A stretch of 64,000 bases of DNA from Neptunicella sp048268085 (GCF_048268085.1 NZ_JBLWWF010000007.1:124001-188000), one strand, 5' to 3'; positions 51,466-61,476 are shown, counted from the first letter of the stretch. Made by a program: numbers and translations. The notes: generated from the letters alone by a model not told the origin.

Positions 51466-52242
51466 TTACCCCTTATATTTTAATGTAAGATGTTTAGGAT
51501 CCGGTACTCGCACACGACTGGCTAAGGGATGTTGCTGGCGTTTCAATTCAGCTAACACGAGCTGCGCCACTTCTCGGGCACCTAATTGATTAAGATGCGT
51601 ATCATCCGACACTCCTACCGGATAATTGGGGTGTACGCCAGGTGCAATATGCATAAAGCGCAATAAAGAACCAGCATCACCTTGAGCCTGAAAATGATCG
51701 TGGGTCAATTTTTCTGCATCAATTAATACAACTTTTTTTTCAGTAGCTACTTTTCTAACCAAATCCGCATAAACTGGGTGAGTTTCCTTTAAGTTGCCGT
51801 GTTGATCAAAATAACGCCGCGCGATAGGTGTTAACAGTAACGGATGCGCTTTTTTGGCTCGCGTATCTGCAACGAAACGTTTTAAATTGTCTATAAACTG
51901 CTCTGGGCTGGTATAACGATCGACCTTACTTTTATGCTCATCATTATGGCCAAACTGGATAAACACATAATCACCTGGATGTAACGCATCAAGAATAGAT
52001 TGCCAACGTCCCTCACTTATAAAGGTACGAGTACTACGGCCGTTTTTAGCGCGGTTATCAACCTTAACCTGATCATCAAAAAAGTAACTAAACGGCACGC
52101 CCCAACCGGTTTCAGGGTAATCCTTAATCTCTTTAATCGCCATTGTAGAGTCGCCTACCATAAAAACTTGTGTAACCAATCCATCAGCCCATGAAATAGT
52201 GGCAGAAAATACCAATATGATAGTTAACAGGAGTTTGCGCAT
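51466..52242 (-). CDS. Rhamnogalacturonan acetylesterase-like SGNH hydrolase
   Basis: A 258-residue secreted esterase. The start at 52242 (MRKLLLTIILVFS) gives a signal peptide ending ISWA, with GAGG upstream. SGNH motifs: VFMVGDSTMA (Ser), GVPFSYF with Gly block, FIQFGHNDEHK (Asn) and SDDTHLNQLGAREVA (Asp-x-x-His). This is the RhgT/CE12 type that removes acetyl from rhamnogalacturonan or related pectins. With the CE2-like enzyme it suggests use of acetylated polysaccharides. Confidence 0.88.
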   Translation of the reverse strand: MRKLLLTIILVFSATISWADGLVTQVFMVGDSTMAIKEIKDYPETGWGVPFSYFFDDQVKVDNRAKNGRSTRTFISEGRWQSILDALHPGDYVFIQFGHNDEHKSKVDRYTSPEQFIDNLKRFVADTRAKKAHPLLLTPIARRYFDQHGNLKETHPVYADLVRKVATEKKVVLIDAEKLTHDHFQAQGDAGSLLRFMHIAPGVHPNYPVGVSDDTHLNQLGAREVAQLVLAELKRQQHPLASRVRVPDPKHLTLKYKG

Positions 52243-52484
52243 AGTAACCTCGTATTCAATCGTTGTATAAAACAGCAAGGCAAGAATAAAGCTTCAGCGT
52301 GAATATCACCTAACAATTGGATGTTTTATTCGTATATTAAACAATAACTGCTCAGTTAATGTTCAGTCAGTTCAAAAAATCCCTGTTCAACTCAATATTG
52401 GCCAAAAACTGCTTGCACTGATATGTTGGCATCGTTACTATACGCGCCGTTTCCAGCATCCACGCAGGAAATGACTTCTTCAGT

Positions 52485-52561
52485 GCGTCCGTAGCTCAGT
52501 TGGTTAGAGCACCACCTTGACATGGTGGGGGTCGGTGATTCGAGTTCACTCGGACGCACCA
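52485..52561 (+). tRNA. tRNA-Val (anticodon GAC)
   Basis: A 77-base cloverleaf with encoded CCA. Acceptor GCGTCCG pairs with CGGACGC; D arm GCTC/GAGC; anticodon stem CCACC/GGTGG around TTGACAT (anticodon GAC); T arm GGTGA/TCACT around TTCGAGT. A degraded partial copy lies 28 bases downstream. The 242 bases before it hold only upstream sequence of the esterase and the tRNA promoter region. Confidence 0.97.
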
Positions 52562-52588
52562 TTTTTTCGTTTAAATTCTTTATATTTT

Positions 52589-52664
52589 CTCAGTTGGTGC
52601 ACGCACCACCACTCTTTATCACCCGGTCCAAAGGTCGGTGATTCAAGTTCACTCGGACGCACCA
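52589..52664 (+). pseudogene. Degraded partial copy of tRNA-Val
   Basis: The segment starts with CTCAGTTGG and GCACCACC as in the D arm of the intact gene. It loses the anticodon arm and then resumes with GGTCGGTGATTCAAGTTCAC and CGGACGCACCA, one base different from the intact T arm and acceptor. The 5' acceptor strand is missing, so no cloverleaf can form. Confidence 0.85.
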
Positions 52665-53001
52665 TTCATTTTTCCATTCCAATTTTTTTATACTCATCCA
52701 TTTCAAATAAAATTAACGATTCATACATCTCCCGCTATTGCGTCGTATCAATGCTAATAAACTCTCAGTCCTAATTATTATTTTACATAAAATACAATCA
52801 GTTAGATTATTCTTCCTGATGACAATACACATAAAATAATCGTCAATTGTTTCATTCAATGACATCCTGTTAATTTGCAAACAGGGCATGCTTCACTAAG
52901 CCCATTGTTGAAAATTTATATGCCAACGCCCATGCATAATGGGTATACACTAACAAGATGAAAAATAAGTTAGTTAGCTAAACATGGCGTAAGGTATGGG
53001 T
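52665..53001 (+). other. Intergenic region with a possible heat-shock promoter for cbpA
   Basis: No gene is seen in these 337 bases. GTTGAAA (52907-52913), a 14-base spacer and GCCCATGC (52928-52935) resemble the sigma-32 consensus CTTGAAA-N11-16-CCCCATNT. This would suit a DnaJ-type co-chaperone. The match is imperfect in the -10. Confidence 0.4.
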
Positions 53002-53952
53002 ATGGAATTTAAAGACTACTACAAAATTTTAGGAGTCAAAGAAGACGCTGATCTGAAGGAAATTAAAAAAAACTATCGAAAAATGGCGCTTAAATATCAT
53101 CCGGATATGAACCCTCACGACGGTGCCGAAGATAAATTCAAAGAAGTCGCCGAAGCTTACGAAGTACTTAAAAATGCCGAACGCAGAGCCGAATATGATG
53201 AATTGAGACGTTATGGCGGTGGGTCAAAAAGGGGGTTTGAGCCACCCCCTGACTGGCAACGCAGTGGCGGATACCACGATTCAGGCAGAGAACCTTCCGG
53301 GCAAAACTTTTCTGATTTTTTTAATTCTGTTTTTGGTGGTAGTTTCACTCAATCCCATCATACAGACCGTCACGACGGATTCGCTATTAAAGGTCAGGAT
53401 GCCGAAATTGAAGTACCAGTTTTTCTGGAAGATACTCTTGCTCAACATTCCAGAAAAATTGAATTTAGTCTTCCTGTTTATGAAAACCATCAAATCAAAC
53501 ACGTCAATAAAATTCTAAATGTCAAAATTCCGATGGGGGTCAGTGATGGAGAACGAATAAGGCTCAAAGGGCAAGGTGGACCCAGTCAGGGTAATGGCCC
53601 TAGTGGCGACCTTTACTTGCATATTCGCTTGGTCCCTCACCCCTTATTCGACGTGCAAGGCCATAACCTGTTGCTAACCGTCCCCATATCTCCGTGGGAA
53701 GCCGCATTAGGCTGCAAAGTGACGGTGCCAACCTTGGCTGGAAAAGTGAATCTGACAATATCCCCTAATAGTCAATCCGGACAAAAATTGAGAATTAAAG
53801 GTAAGGGTCTAAGGAATAAACAGGGTTCAGGTGACTTACTGGCAGTATTGAAAATTGTCGTCCCTACCACTAGTACTGAAAAAATTAACCAGTTATGGCA
53901 GCAAATGGCTGAATTAAATGATTTCGATCCCAGAGCGGAATGGAGCAAATAA
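53002..53952 (+). CDS. cbpA: CbpA-type DnaJ co-chaperone
   Basis: A 316-residue protein. AAGG sits seven bases before the ATG at 53002 (MEFKDYYKILGV); another ATG two codons upstream is too near that site. The J domain (1-70) has YHPDMNP; a Gly/Phe linker follows; the C-terminal substrate domains have DAEIEVPVFLED and GERIRLKGQGGPS. There is no zinc finger, as in CbpA. cbpM follows directly. Confidence 0.93.
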   Translation: MEFKDYYKILGVKEDADLKEIKKNYRKMALKYHPDMNPHDGAEDKFKEVAEAYEVLKNAERRAEYDELRRYGGGSKRGFEPPPDWQRSGGYHDSGREPSGQNFSDFFNSVFGGSFTQSHHTDRHDGFAIKGQDAEIEVPVFLEDTLAQHSRKIEFSLPVYENHQIKHVNKILNVKIPMGVSDGERIRLKGQGGPSQGNGPSGDLYLHIRLVPHPLFDVQGHNLLLTVPISPWEAALGCKVTVPTLAGKVNLTISPNSQSGQKLRIKGKGLRNKQGSGDLLAVLKIVVPTTSTEKINQLWQQMAELNDFDPRAEWSK

Positions 53953-53953
53953 T

Positions 53954-54253
53954 ATGGCTGATTTAACCTTTCAAATATCAGCAGTTGAATTATATGCATT
54001 CGAGCATATTACGGCAGAAGTGGTAACCACAATTGTCGAATTTGGTATAGCCGAGCCAATTGATGGCGATAATCCCAGCGACTGGATCTTTGATACCAAT
54101 AGCGCTCACTGGATAAAAAAAGCCGTTCGTCTCTATCGAGATCTAGAAATTGACTGGGTGGCGGTTTGTATGGTCATTGACTTGCTGAAGCAAAAAGATC
54201 AATTACAGCAAGAAAATCAGCAACTACGGGCACAACTACAACGTTTTATCTAA
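53954..54253 (+). CDS. cbpM: CbpA modulator CbpM
   Basis: A 99-residue helical protein. GGAG lies eight bases before the ATG at 53954, one base after cbpA. It has VVTTIVEFGIAEPI and IKKAVRLYRDLEIDWVAV, the CbpM/MerR-like pattern, with a C-terminal coiled coil. CbpM inhibits CbpA by binding its J domain. Confidence 0.9.
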   Translation: MADLTFQISAVELYAFEHITAEVVTTIVEFGIAEPIDGDNPSDWIFDTNSAHWIKKAVRLYRDLEIDWVAVCMVIDLLKQKDQLQQENQQLRAQLQRFI

Positions 54254-54294
54254 ATCCACTCATCCATAAGGCTTTAGATAATAAACCCGACTAC

Positions 54295-55479
54295 CTAACA
54301 AAAGGCTTGTAACCCGGTTTGGGCCCGTCCCAATATTAAGCCGTGCACATCATAAGTGCCTTCATAGGTGTTGACGGTTTCTAAATTGAGCATATGACGC
54401 ATGACATGGAATTCGTCGGCAATACCATTACCGCCATGCATATCGCGCGCAGCTCTGGCAATATCTAATGATTTTCCGCAATTATTACGCTTAACCAAAG
54501 AAATCATAGTGGGATCCCAGTTCCCCTTATCGATAAGCCTTCCGACTCGCAATGAACCTTGTAATCCCAAACTGATTTCGGTTTGCATATTGGCTAACTT
54601 AGTTTGAAATAACTGGGTCTGAGCTAATGGACGATTAAATTGCTGACGATCTAAGCCATATTGACGAGCAGCATGCCAACAAAACTCGGCCGCCCCTAAC
54701 GCCCCCCATGAAATGCCATAGCGAGCCATATTCAAACAACTAAATGGCCCTTTTAATCCGCGTACCTCAGGAAACATGTTTTCATCTGGGACAAACACGT
54801 TATCCATCACAATTTCACCAGTGATAGATGCCCGTAAGGATAATTTGCCTGCAATTTTCGGCGCACTGAGTCCCGGCATGCCTTTTTCCAGTACAAAACC
54901 ACAAATTTGATTGTTATCAGCTTCGTTTTTGGCCCACACCACAAAGACATCAGCAATGGGCGAATTGGTTATCCACATCTTCGAGCCATTTAATCGATAA
55001 CCACCCTCCACCTTTTTAGCGTGGGTTTTCATGCTTGCCGGATCGGATCCAGAATCAGGCTCGGTTAACCCGAAACAGCCCACATATTCACCCGTTGCCA
55101 ATTTGGGTAAATATTTTTCTTTCTGAGCATCAGTACCAAATTGATAAATAGGATGCATGACTAAAGATGACTGCACACTCATCGCGCTGCGATACCCACT
55201 ATCGACGCGTTCTACTTCACGGGCCACTAATCCATAAGTGACATAATTAACACCTGAACATCCGTAACCATTAATAGTGGCGCCCAATAAGCCGACTTCA
55301 CCGAACTGACGCATTATATTAGGATCAAAGTGCTCATTGCGATTTGCCATCAGAATACCAGGCATCAATTTTTCCTGACAAAAGCTGTGCGCCGCATCAC
55401 GCACCATTCTTTCATCTTCAGACAATTGATCATCGAGTAACAATATGTCATCCCAATTGGTTAATACTGCATTTGCCAT
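54295..55479 (-). CDS. Glutaryl-CoA dehydrogenase-like acyl-CoA dehydrogenase
   Basis: A 394-residue flavoenzyme. It carries FGLTEPDSGSDPASM and WITNSPIADVFVVWAK (FAD and substrate sites), RYGISWGALGAAEFCW and the catalytic Glu in NTYEGTYDVHGLILGRA. The sequence style is that of GcdH, which turns glutaryl-CoA into crotonyl-CoA. It lies 39 bases after prpF on the same strand and may be the last gene of the propionate operon, though the pathway link is unclear. Confidence 0.88.
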   Translation of the reverse strand: MANAVLTNWDDILLLDDQLSEDERMVRDAAHSFCQEKLMPGILMANRNEHFDPNIMRQFGEVGLLGATINGYGCSGVNYVTYGLVAREVERVDSGYRSAMSVQSSLVMHPIYQFGTDAQKEKYLPKLATGEYVGCFGLTEPDSGSDPASMKTHAKKVEGGYRLNGSKMWITNSPIADVFVVWAKNEADNNQICGFVLEKGMPGLSAPKIAGKLSLRASITGEIVMDNVFVPDENMFPEVRGLKGPFSCLNMARYGISWGALGAAEFCWHAARQYGLDRQQFNRPLAQTQLFQTKLANMQTEISLGLQGSLRVGRLIDKGNWDPTMISLVKRNNCGKSLDIARAARDMHGGNGIADEFHVMRHMLNLETVNTYEGTYDVHGLILGRAQTGLQAFC

Positions 55480-55518
55480 GATGTACCCTTGTTAACAATA
55501 TAAAATGTCATTCATGTA

Positions 55519-56697
55519 TTAATAGCAACTCGCTGGTACTCTCACCCAACCTTCCATCAACACTCTGGCGCTGCGGCTCATTATGGCCTTAGTTACGGTC
55601 CATTGACCATCAACTTGTTTCGCTTCAGCCCCGACTCGCAATGTACCTGAAGGATGCCCAAAGCAAACCGAATTACGTACACCGCCTCCGGCCGCCAAAT
55701 TGACCAGTGTCCCAGGGATAGCCGCCGCCGTTCCTATTGCTACTGCGGCGGTGCCCATCATAGCATGATGTAACTTGCCCATTGATAAGGCTCGGACATT
55801 GACATCAATATCATTCACATCGATTGGTTTGCCACTGGATGATAAATAACGTTTAGGTGCAGCAATAAATGCCACTTTGGGCGTATGCTGACGCGCCACG
55901 GCTTGATCAATATGGTCAATCAGTCCCATTTTAACCGCACCATACGCTCGGATAGTTTCGAACATGGCGAGGGCTTTTTCGTTGCTGTTAATCGCATCTT
56001 GCAACTCGGTTCCATCGTAGCCAAGCTCTTGAGCATTAATAAAAATGGTCGGAATACCCGCATTAATCAATGTCGCTTGCAATATCCCTACACCGGGTAC
56101 GTCAAGCTGATCGACCACATTGCCGGTTGGGAACATAGCTCCGTCCCCATCAGCGGGGTCGAGAAATTCAACTTGCACTTCTGCCGCAGGAAAAGTCACC
56201 CCATCCAGCTCAAAATCTCCCGTTTCCTGTACTTCCCCATTTCTAATGGGCACATGGACGATAATGGTTTTAGCAATATTGGTCTGCCAAATTCGCACCA
56301 TCGCCACACCGTTTTGCGGTATACGGCTGGGATCCACTAATCCCTTGCTGATCGCGAAGGAACCAACAGCGGCGGTCAAGTTTCCGCAGTTACCGCTCCA
56401 GTCGATAACCGGCTTATCAATCGCTACCTGACCAAACAGGTAATCCACATCATGATCCGGTTGTTGGCTTTTGGATAAAATCACCGTTTTACTGGTGCTG
56501 GAAGTCGCTCCGCCCATCCCGTCGGTATGTTTACCATACGGGTCCGGGCTGCCAATGACTCGCAGCAATAAGGCATCGCGCTCTTTTCCCGCAACCTGCG
56601 CTGCTTCCGGCAAATCCAGCAAGTTAAAAAACACGCCTTTCGAGGTTCCGCCACGCATATAAGTGGCTGGGATTTTAATTTGTGGCTGGAACGTCAT
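55519..56697 (-). CDS. prpF: 2-methylaconitate cis-trans isomerase
   Basis: A 392-residue PrpF protein. It starts with KIPATYMRGGTSKGVFFN, a conserved motif, followed by GMGGATSSTSKTVIL and DWSGNCGNLTAAVGSFAI (catalytic Cys/Lys region), and ends with GWVRVPASCY. It isomerises 2-methyl-trans-aconitate to the cis form and is needed when AcnD replaces PrpD. Full length. Confidence 0.95.
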   Translation of the reverse strand: MTFQPQIKIPATYMRGGTSKGVFFNLLDLPEAAQVAGKERDALLLRVIGSPDPYGKHTDGMGGATSSTSKTVILSKSQQPDHDVDYLFGQVAIDKPVIDWSGNCGNLTAAVGSFAISKGLVDPSRIPQNGVAMVRIWQTNIAKTIIVHVPIRNGEVQETGDFELDGVTFPAAEVQVEFLDPADGDGAMFPTGNVVDQLDVPGVGILQATLINAGIPTIFINAQELGYDGTELQDAINSNEKALAMFETIRAYGAVKMGLIDHIDQAVARQHTPKVAFIAAPKRYLSSSGKPIDVNDIDVNVRALSMGKLHHAMMGTAAVAIGTAAAIPGTLVNLAAGGGVRNSVCFGHPSGTLRVGAEAKQVDGQWTVTKAIMSRSARVLMEGWVRVPASCY

Positions 56698-56787
56698 CTA
56701 TATACCTACCTAAGTAATGCTAATTTAAGTTACGCGCTGAAACAGTCCTTCGCTCGCTGATCAGCGCGCGTTATTCGCCGATAGACT

Positions 56788-59388
56788 TTATGCTGTAGCT
56801 TCCAGAAAATCCTGAGCAAAACGCTGTAATACGCCGCCGGCAGAATATATCGACAATTCTTCACCGGTATCCAACCGACATAACACCGCTACATCCTGTG
56901 ACTGACCATTTTTGCGATTAATCCGCAGGGTCAGCGCACAGCCAGGCGTGGGGTCTCCTATTACGTCAAAGGTTTCACTGCCATCAATTTCCAGAGTATG
57001 TCTGTCGGTACCCGACTCAAATTGCAACGGTAACACGCCCATACCGACTAAATTAGTGCGGTGAATGCGTTCAAAGCCTTCGGCCACAATCACTTGCACG
57101 CCCGCCAATCGGACGCCTTTAGCGGCCCAGTCTCGCGATGACCCCTGACCGTAATCAGCACCAGCGATAATAATCAACGGCTGTTTACGCTGCATATAGG
57201 TTTCTATTGCTTCCCACATGCGGGTGACTTTGCCTTCCGGCTCAATTCGAGCCAGTGAACCCTGTACCGTTTTGCCATTTTCCTGCACCATTTCATTAAA
57301 CAGCTTGGGGTTGGCAAAAGTCGCACGTTGCGCGGTTAAATGATCACCCCGATGGGTCGCATAGGAATTAAAGTCTTCCTCTGGTAAACCCATCTTATGC
57401 AGATATTCGCCAGCGGCACTGTCGCGCATAATCGCATTGGAGGGGGATAAATGATCAGTGGTAATATTGTCACCCAATACCGCTAACGGTCGCATACCTG
57501 TCATACTGCGTTCACCGGCCAGCGCCCCTTCCCAATAGGGTGGACGACGGATATAAGTACTTTGCGGACGCCAATCGTATAACGGATTAATTTGTTCACC
57601 GTAATCCACTGACAATTCAAACATCGGATTATATACATTGCGAAATTGTTCAGGCTTAACGCTTTGAGCAATAACCGCGTCAATTTCTTCATCACTTGGC
57701 CATAAGTCCTTCAATGTCACCGGATTACCTTGTGGGTCGATTCCCAATGTATCTTTTTCAATATCAAAACGGATAGTCCCGGCAATGGCATAGGCCACCA
57801 CTAAAGCCGGAGAGGCCAAAAACGCCTGCTTGGCATAGGGATGAATACGTCCATCAAAGTTACGATTACCGGATAAGACTGCAGTGGCATATAAATCCCG
57901 CTCCACTACTTCTTGCTGAATATCAGGGTCTAGCGCACCGCTCATGCCATTGCATGAGGTACAGGCAAAACCAACGATACCAAAACCGAGTTTTTCCAGT
58001 TCAGCTAATAAATTGGACTCTTGCAAATACAGTTGTACCGCTTTTGAACCCGGTGCCAGCGAACTTTTCACCCAGGATTTACGAGTTAATCCTTTGGCAT
58101 TGGCATTGCGAGCTAATAAACCAGCTGCGATGACATTGCGCGGATTACTGGTGTTAGTGCAACTGGTAATAGCGGCGATTATCACCGCTCCATCAGGCAT
58201 TTTTCCTGCTTCGTTTTCTACCACACCGCTAATTCCGCGCTGGGCTAATTCAGAGGTTGGCACGCGACTATGGGGATTGGATGGGCCAGCAATATTACGT
58301 ACCACCGAAGATAAATCAAAAGTTAATACTCTTTCATATTCGGCTGTGGCTAAACTATCTGCCCATAAACCGGTATGTTTGGCGTAGGTTTCCACCAGTT
58401 TGACTTGCTCGGCATCACGCCCGGTTAAAGTCAGATAATCAATGGTTTGCTGATCAATATAAAACATTGCCGCAGAGGCACCGTATTCCGGAGTCATATT
58501 AGAAATCGTGGCGCGGTCGCCTAAGGTCAAATGCGCGACACCTTGCCCATAAAATTCCAGAAATGACGACACCACTTTTTGTTGACGCAGGAACTCGGTC
58601 AGCTCCAATACAATATCCGTAGCGGTAATACCCGGTTGCGGTTTACCGGTTAATTCTACCCCGATAATGTCGGGCAAACGCATATAAGACGCACGTCCCA
58701 GCATCACGCTTTCGGCTTCCAGGCCCCCCACTCCCAAGGCAATCACGCCCAACGCATCCACATGCGGGGTGTGGCTGTCGGTACCCACTAAGGTATCAGG
58801 AAACGCCACACCATCACGGGAATGCACCACAGGCGACATCCGCTCCAGATTGATTTGGTGCATAATGCCGTTACCGGGCGGGATCACATCCACATTCTTG
58901 AATGCGGTTTTGGTCCAGTTAATAAAATGAAAGCGATCTTCATTGCGCCTGTCTTCAATATCGCGATTTTTTTGAAACGCATCAGCGTCAAATCCGCCAT
59001 GTTCCACTGCGAGTGAATGATCCACAATCAACTGGGTTGGTACCACCGGATTCACTTTAGCTGGATCGCCGCCTTTAGCGGCAATGGCATCACGCAGTCC
59101 GGCCAAATCCACTAACGCTGTTTGACCGAGAATATCGTGACACACCACCCGGGCCGGAAACCACGGAAAATCCAGGTCGCGCTTGCGCTGAATAATTTGT
59201 TTGAGTGAATCGGTTAACATATCTGGTGGGCAACGACGCACCAGATTTTCTGCCAATACTCGCGAGGTATACGGCAATTTATCGTACGCACCGGGCTCGA
59301 TGTCATTTACTGCGGCTCGAGTATCAAAATAATCCAGCTCGGTGCCGGGCAACGGTTTGCGATTTTGATAATTCATGGCGTTATTCAC
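56788..59388 (-). CDS. acnD: Fe/S-dependent 2-methylisocitrate dehydratase
   Basis: An 866-residue aconitase-family enzyme. The cluster ligands are in ITSCTNTSNPRN and FACTSCNGMSG; the N-terminal DTLVGTDSHTPHVDALG holds substrate contacts; the swivel domain has GADYGQGSSRDWAAKG. It dehydrates 2-methylcitrate in the 2-methylcitrate cycle. Its start overlaps the prpC stop by eight bases, which implies coupling. Confidence 0.95.
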   Translation of the reverse strand: MNNAMNYQNRKPLPGTELDYFDTRAAVNDIEPGAYDKLPYTSRVLAENLVRRCPPDMLTDSLKQIIQRKRDLDFPWFPARVVCHDILGQTALVDLAGLRDAIAAKGGDPAKVNPVVPTQLIVDHSLAVEHGGFDADAFQKNRDIEDRRNEDRFHFINWTKTAFKNVDVIPPGNGIMHQINLERMSPVVHSRDGVAFPDTLVGTDSHTPHVDALGVIALGVGGLEAESVMLGRASYMRLPDIIGVELTGKPQPGITATDIVLELTEFLRQQKVVSSFLEFYGQGVAHLTLGDRATISNMTPEYGASAAMFYIDQQTIDYLTLTGRDAEQVKLVETYAKHTGLWADSLATAEYERVLTFDLSSVVRNIAGPSNPHSRVPTSELAQRGISGVVENEAGKMPDGAVIIAAITSCTNTSNPRNVIAAGLLARNANAKGLTRKSWVKSSLAPGSKAVQLYLQESNLLAELEKLGFGIVGFACTSCNGMSGALDPDIQQEVVERDLYATAVLSGNRNFDGRIHPYAKQAFLASPALVVAYAIAGTIRFDIEKDTLGIDPQGNPVTLKDLWPSDEEIDAVIAQSVKPEQFRNVYNPMFELSVDYGEQINPLYDWRPQSTYIRRPPYWEGALAGERSMTGMRPLAVLGDNITTDHLSPSNAIMRDSAAGEYLHKMGLPEEDFNSYATHRGDHLTAQRATFANPKLFNEMVQENGKTVQGSLARIEPEGKVTRMWEAIETYMQRKQPLIIIAGADYGQGSSRDWAAKGVRLAGVQVIVAEGFERIHRTNLVGMGVLPLQFESGTDRHTLEIDGSETFDVIGDPTPGCALTLRINRKNGQSQDVAVLCRLDTGEELSIYSAGGVLQRFAQDFLEATA

Positions 59389-60523
59389 TTAGCTCGACGG
59401 TTGCGCGCTCTTCAATCGCAGGCACCTTGCGCAGCGACTCACCGGTATATTCTGCTGACGGACGGATAATACGATTATCTGCACGTTGCTCCATTACATG
59501 CGCGGCCCAGCCCGTTAAGCGTGACATCACAAAAATCGGGGTAAACAGCTTGGTCGGAATTCCCATAAAGTGATAAGCCGATGCATGGAAAAAGTCAGCA
59601 TTACAAAACAGGCCTTTTTCCCGTTTCATAACTTCTTCACAGCGCACCGACACAGGATAAAGCACTTCGTCACCCACATCTTTGGCCAATTTTTGTGACC
59701 ACTGTTTAATAATTTCGTTGCGGGGATCCGATTCGGAATAAATCGCATGACCAAATCCCATGATTTTCTCTTTACGCTCCAACTTGCCCATCATTTCCCG
59801 TTCAGCATGCTCTGCAGAGGTAAACCCCTGAATCATTTCCATGGCTGCTTCGTTTGCTCCACCATGCAAGGGACCTCGCAATGAGCCTATTGCACCGGTA
59901 ATACAGGAATGCATATCCGATAAGGTAGAAGCACATACTCTTGCGGTAAAAGTAGACGCGTTAAACTCATGCTCGGCATATAAAATTAGTGATACGTGCA
60001 TGACTTTTTCATGCAATTCGTTCGGCTTTTTGCCGTGTAACAGGTGCAGGAAATGCGCGCCGATAGAATCATCATCGGTTTCAGTATCAATCCGCACACC
60101 GTCATGGCTATAGCGATACCAGTAACAAATGATACTGGGGAAACAGGCTAACATACGATCAGTCACCAAACTTTGCTGCTCAAAGTCCAACTCGGTTTCC
60201 AGATTGCCTAACATTGAACAACTGGTGCGCAAGACATCCATCGGGTGAGCCTCGGCTGGAATACGTTCCAATACATCTTTTAGTGCGTCGGGTAACCCTC
60301 GCATCGCACGAAGTTCCGCTTTATATACATCCAATTCAACCTGACTGGGTAAACGCCCTTTTAAGATCAAATAAGCGACTTCTTCAAACTGACAGTGTTC
60401 GGCCAAATCTTTGACATCGTAACCACGATAAGTCAAACCTGAACCTGACTGGCCCACTGTGGATAATGCGGTTTTACCGGCTACCTGACCACGCAAACCA
60501 GCGCCACTTAATACCTTTGCCAT
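59381..60523 (-). CDS. prpC: 2-methylcitrate synthase
   Basis: A 380-residue citrate synthase family enzyme. The catalytic His residues are in HGGANEAAMEM and IMGFGHAIYSESDPR; the late Asp is in ADFFHASAYHFMGIP. The short N-terminus (LSGAGLRGQVAGKTA) is PrpC-like. It joins propionyl-CoA and oxaloacetate. A ribosome site GGAG precedes the ATG. Confidence 0.95.
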   Translation of the reverse strand: MAKVLSGAGLRGQVAGKTALSTVGQSGSGLTYRGYDVKDLAEHCQFEEVAYLILKGRLPSQVELDVYKAELRAMRGLPDALKDVLERIPAEAHPMDVLRTSCSMLGNLETELDFEQQSLVTDRMLACFPSIICYWYRYSHDGVRIDTETDDDSIGAHFLHLLHGKKPNELHEKVMHVSLILYAEHEFNASTFTARVCASTLSDMHSCITGAIGSLRGPLHGGANEAAMEMIQGFTSAEHAEREMMGKLERKEKIMGFGHAIYSESDPRNEIIKQWSQKLAKDVGDEVLYPVSVRCEEVMKREKGLFCNADFFHASAYHFMGIPTKLFTPIFVMSRLTGWAAHVMEQRADNRIIRPSAEYTGESLRKVPAIEERATVELSE

Positions 60524-60597
60524 AGGATTTTCTCCTGAATTTTATTTGTAGAATACGACGTTAATTTATGAGTTATTTAAATGAGTTGAGTTTCAAT

Positions 60598-61476
60598 TTA
60601 TTTATTTTTTTCTTGCGCAAATAACGCATCGAGTTTTTGTTCATAGTCGTGATAACCAAGATAGTCATACAACTCCATTCGAGTTTGCATGTTATCCAGT
60701 TCGGATTTTTGATCACCTTGTTCCAGAATAGTGCGATAGACCTTTTCTGCCGCTTTATTCATGGCTCGAAAAGCACTCAAGGGATAAAGCACCATATCGA
60801 CGCCCCACTCTGCCAGTACATTTTTGTTCCACAATTCGGTCTTACCAAACTCGGTAATATTAGCCAAAATTGGCACATCCAGCGCTTCAGAAAAGGCACG
60901 ATAATGCTGTTCGGTTTGAATAGCTTCAGCAAAAATGCCGTCCGCACCTGCCGCGACATAAGCTTTAGCCCGCTCAATGGCTGCATCGAGTCCTTCCTGC
61001 GCGAAGGCGTCGGTACGGGCCATAATAAAAAAGTCAGAATCCGTACGCGCATCCACCGCAGCCTTGATGCGATCGACCATTTCTTCGATTGAGACGATTT
61101 CTTTATTAGGGCGATGACCACAACGTTTTTGTGCCACCTGATCTTCCATGTGTACCGCAGCCGCGCCGGCTTTTTGCATATCACGGATGGTTTTGGCAAT
61201 ATTAAATGCACCGCCCCAACCGGTATCAATATCCACCATTAACGGTAAATCACAGGCAGAGGTAATACGTTGAACATCCACCAGCACATCATTTAACGAC
61301 GTCATTCCCAGGTCTGGTAAGCCATATGACGCATTGGCAACCCCGCCTCCGGATAAATAAATCGCTTGATGACCGATCTGTTTGGCCATCATCGCTGAAT
61401 AGGCGTTAATGGTACCGACAATCTGTAGTGGCTTATTGTCTGCCAGGGCCTGACGAAAATTTTTACCTGCACTCAT
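60598..61476 (-). CDS. prpB: 2-methylisocitrate lyase
   Basis: A 292-residue isocitrate lyase-like enzyme. GGAGGAG lies upstream of the ATG at 61476. Motifs: VGTINAYSAMMAKQIG, MVDIDTGWGG and the catalytic KRCGHRPNKE. It splits 2-methylisocitrate to pyruvate and succinate. First enzyme gene of the operon after the regulator. Confidence 0.96.
   Translation of the reverse strand: MSAGKNFRQALADNKPLQIVGTINAYSAMMAKQIGHQAIYLSGGGVANASYGLPDLGMTSLNDVLVDVQRITSACDLPLMVDIDTGWGGAFNIAKTIRDMQKAGAAAVHMEDQVAQKRCGHRPNKEIVSIEEMVDRIKAAVDARTDSDFFIMARTDAFAQEGLDAAIERAKAYVAAGADGIFAEAIQTEQHYRAFSEALDVPILANITEFGKTELWNKNVLAEWGVDMVLYPLSAFRAMNKAAEKVYRTILEQGDQKSELDNMQTRMELYDYLGYHDYEQKLDALFAQEKNK

Noticed and set aside
52485..52664. 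tRNA-Val duplicate as attachment site of this prophage
   Set aside because: The prophage junction is about 20 kb away, and only 27 bases separate the two tRNA-like segments.
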